A stretch of DNA of 6,867 nucleotides, from assembly GCA_900547565.1 (NCBI GenBank), contig URHI01000103.1, positions 1-6,867 of the forward strand, written 5' to 3'. This document shows positions 5,963 through 6,867 of the stretch, in pieces. This DNA is from an uncultured Eubacteriales bacterium. Lineage in GTDB: Bacteria; Bacillota; Clostridia; Oscillospirales; CAG-272. A program made the position numbers and the translations under genes. Numbering within the stretch: the stretch's first letter is position 1; every line of letters begins with the position of its first letter. The notes under the pieces are model-generated. The model searched no databases. It had not been told where the DNA came from and saw only the letters and a list, made by a program, of their open reading frames with translations.

Positions 5963-6619
5963 ATGTCAAGTCCCGAGGACCTTGTGGGTCTGCTGAAGCA
6001 AAACAATCTTGAAAAATACCTCAATTATTTTTCGGAGCAGATGTTGCTGTACGGTGCCGCTATCAAAAAAGTCAGCACTACACTGGAAATTCTGGATGAC
6101 GAGTTTCATCTGCGCAACGACTACAACCCCATTCATCACATAGAAACACGGCTGAAGACCCCGCAGAGTATATTCAACAAGCTGACAAAGCGCGGCTTTC
6201 CCATGACGATGGAGTCCATACACGACAACCTCACCGATATTGCCGGGATCCGCGTTATATGCAACTACATAGATGACGCCTACCGTATTGCCGACCTGCT
6301 GATCGCGCACAACGACATCGAGCTGCTTGAAAAAAAGGATTACATCGCCTGCCCCAAGCCGAGCGGTTACCGCAGTCTGCATCTTATTGTAAACGTGTCG
6401 GTTTACATGTCGGAGGGATCGGTTCAGATCCCGGCCGAAATACAGATACGTACAATCGCTATGGACTATTGGGCAACGCTTGAGCACCGCCTGAAATACA
6501 AAAATGAGGGCAGCGTGCCGCCTGATCTGCATCATAAGATGAAAAGCTGCTCCGAGGAACTGGCCGATATGGAGGCCAGAATGCAGGAGATTCAGCGCGA
6601 AACCGAGAATTATAAATAA
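5963..6619 (+). CDS. RelQ-type small alarmone synthetase (GTP pyrophosphokinase)
   Basis: This cytoplasmic enzyme moves pyrophosphate from ATP to GDP or GTP, producing (p)ppGpp for the stringent response. The product is 218 aa, the size of RelQ/YjbM-type proteins, with a RelA/SpoT synthetase domain and no HD hydrolase, TGS or ACT domain. Diagnostic motifs, counted from ATG 5963, are HHIETRLKTPQSIFNKLTKRG (58-78), DIAGIRVICNYIDD (92-105) with Asp92 and Arg97, KPSGYRSLH (132-140), and EIQIRTIAMDYWATLEH (159-175) with the likely catalytic Glu159. A charged helix ends the protein (about 190-215) as in tetrameric RelQ enzymes. All expected synthetase residues appear present. The 5' end is uncertain: ribosome binding site placement favours ACG 5948, giving a 223-residue product. 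The gene has its own promoter and a terminator-like hairpin, so it is probably monocistronic. Lacking a hydrolase domain, it needs a separate enzyme to remove its product. Confidence 0.93.
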   Translation: MSSPEDLVGLLKQNNLEKYLNYFSEQMLLYGAAIKKVSTTLEILDDEFHLRNDYNPIHHIETRLKTPQSIFNKLTKRGFPMTMESIHDNLTDIAGIRVICNYIDDAYRIADLLIAHNDIELLEKKDYIACPKPSGYRSLHLIVNVSVYMSEGSVQIPAEIQIRTIAMDYWATLEHRLKYKNEGSVPPDLHHKMKSCSEELADMEARMQEIQRETENYK

Positions 6620-6627
6620 AATTTACC

Positions 6628-6653
6628 GGGCCGGTTGACAGCCGGCGCCTTTT
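6628..6653 (+). terminator. Rho-independent terminator candidate after the alarmone synthetase gene
   Basis: GGGCCGG (6628-6634) can pair with CCGGC-G-CC (6642-6649) through seven G-C pairs with one bulged G (6647). A T-G closing pair and the loop TGACA follow, and TTTT (6650-6653) comes after the stem. It starts 9 nt after the TAA at 6617-6619. The T-run is short and then broken by G, so efficiency is uncertain. The element physically overlaps the next gene's promoter. Confidence 0.6.
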
Positions 6654-6663
6654 GTGCTACACT
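6635..6663 (+). promoter_or_regulatory. Extended -10 sigma-A promoter for the Fur-family gene
   Basis: A perfect -35 box TTGACA (6635-6640) and a -10 box TACACT (6658-6663, four of six) are 17 bp apart. TGC directly before the -10 box (6655-6657) gives an extended -10. The predicted start is near 6670, leaving a leader of about 47 nt to the ATG at 6717. The -35 box forms the loop and closing base of the upstream terminator hairpin. Confidence 0.8.
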
Positions 6664-6668
6664 AATAT

Positions 6669-6686
6669 GCAAATTGTTCGCAAATT
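6669..6686 (+). promoter_or_regulatory. Direct repeat GCAAATT x2 at the predicted start, candidate operator
   Basis: GCAAATT occurs at 6669-6675 and again at 6680-6686. The start-to-start distance is 11 bp, about one helical turn, so both copies face the same side of the DNA. It lies just downstream of the -10 box, where Fur-family repressors often act on their own genes. It does not match the textbook Fur, Zur or PerR boxes, so the assignment is tentative. Confidence 0.3.
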
Positions 6687-6716
6687 CGCGGTCATCAAAA
6701 CAGAAAGGGCAGAAAA

Positions 6717-6867
6717 ATGAGCCGTTATAATACAGAACAGCGCCGCAGTCTGATGACATTTCTGCGGTCGCATCCCGACTGTCAGTATTCGGCGCGCCAG
6801 CTGGCCGATGCACTCGAACAGCAAAATATCAGTCTGAGCGCCGTCTACCGCAATCTTGCGGCGCTGG
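6717..6867 (+). CDS. Fur-family transcriptional regulator, N-terminal part (cut by window end)
   Basis: Only the first 50 residues are present; the gene runs off the window. They form the winged-helix DNA-binding domain of ferric-uptake-regulator proteins: YNTEQRRSLMTFLRSHPDCQYSARQLADAL, then ISLSAVYRNLAAL, the recognition helix with the family's near-invariant VYRNL. AGAAAGGG (6702-6709) sits 7 nt before the ATG. Metal-binding residues lie in the missing C-terminal half, so Fur (iron), Zur (zinc) and PerR (peroxide) cannot be told apart. The ISLSAVYRNL helix together with the separate promoter and possible autoregulatory repeat fits a stand-alone regulator. Confidence 0.88.
   Translation, partial: MSRYNTEQRRSLMTFLRSHPDCQYSARQLADALEQQNISLSAVYRNLAAL

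Noticed and set aside
5966..6535. Minus-strand open frame (189 codons) inside the alarmone synthetase gene
   Set aside because: The plus strand shows all RelA/SpoT synthetase motifs; the antisense product has no recognisable domain.

Overview
The window reads as a chromosomal stretch from a Gram-positive Firmicute, most likely a gut-type Clostridia/Oscillospirales bacterium of moderate to fairly high GC. The assignment is an inference. It rests on sigma-A-type promoters with 17-bp spacers, strong AAGGAGG-type ribosome binding sites, frequent ATA isoleucine codons, a RelQ-type small alarmone synthetase, a Bacillus/Clostridia-style ribulokinase and a lipoprotein with a Ser/Thr/Gly-rich linker. 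All six genes lie on the + strand and no RNA gene, transposase or CRISPR array is visible.

Region 1 (1-323) is non-coding. It holds a perfect 12-bp hairpin (7-36) and four degenerate repeats with starts 42, 42 and 35 bp apart (44-190). I see nothing clear in 191-250 except a short imperfect direct repeat. A near-consensus promoter (TTTACA, 17 bp, TATAAT; 251-279) follows, and two palindromes abut at its expected transcription start (284-305).

Region 2 (324-5812) is a probable four-gene transcription unit with gaps of 46, 12 and 4 nt and no internal terminator that I can see. It encodes ribulokinase (araB), a 702-aa secreted lipoprotein with a pectate-lyase-type beta-helix, a 236-aa single-pass membrane protein of unknown function, and a ten-helix EamA/DMT-type transporter. 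A reasonable reading is that the lipoprotein acts on an extracellular glycan, the transporter moves a small metabolite, and AraB phosphorylates L-ribulose derived from arabinose. The isomerase (AraA) and epimerase (AraD) are not in the window. Only the AraB function is firmly recognised.

Region 3 (5813-6867) is stress and regulatory in character. A promoter (5880-5908) drives a RelQ-type (p)ppGpp synthetase whose strong ribosome binding site fits an ACG codon better than the first ATG. A terminator-like hairpin follows, with the -35 box of the next promoter in its loop. That promoter serves a Fur-family regulator cut off by the window end after 50 residues.

I found no clear new defence or mobile system. 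The points most worth checking are the start-site anomaly of the alarmone synthetase, the terminator/promoter overlap, the phased repeats and twin palindromes upstream of araB, and the linkage of araB to an uncharacterised beta-helix lipoprotein with a C8 tract.
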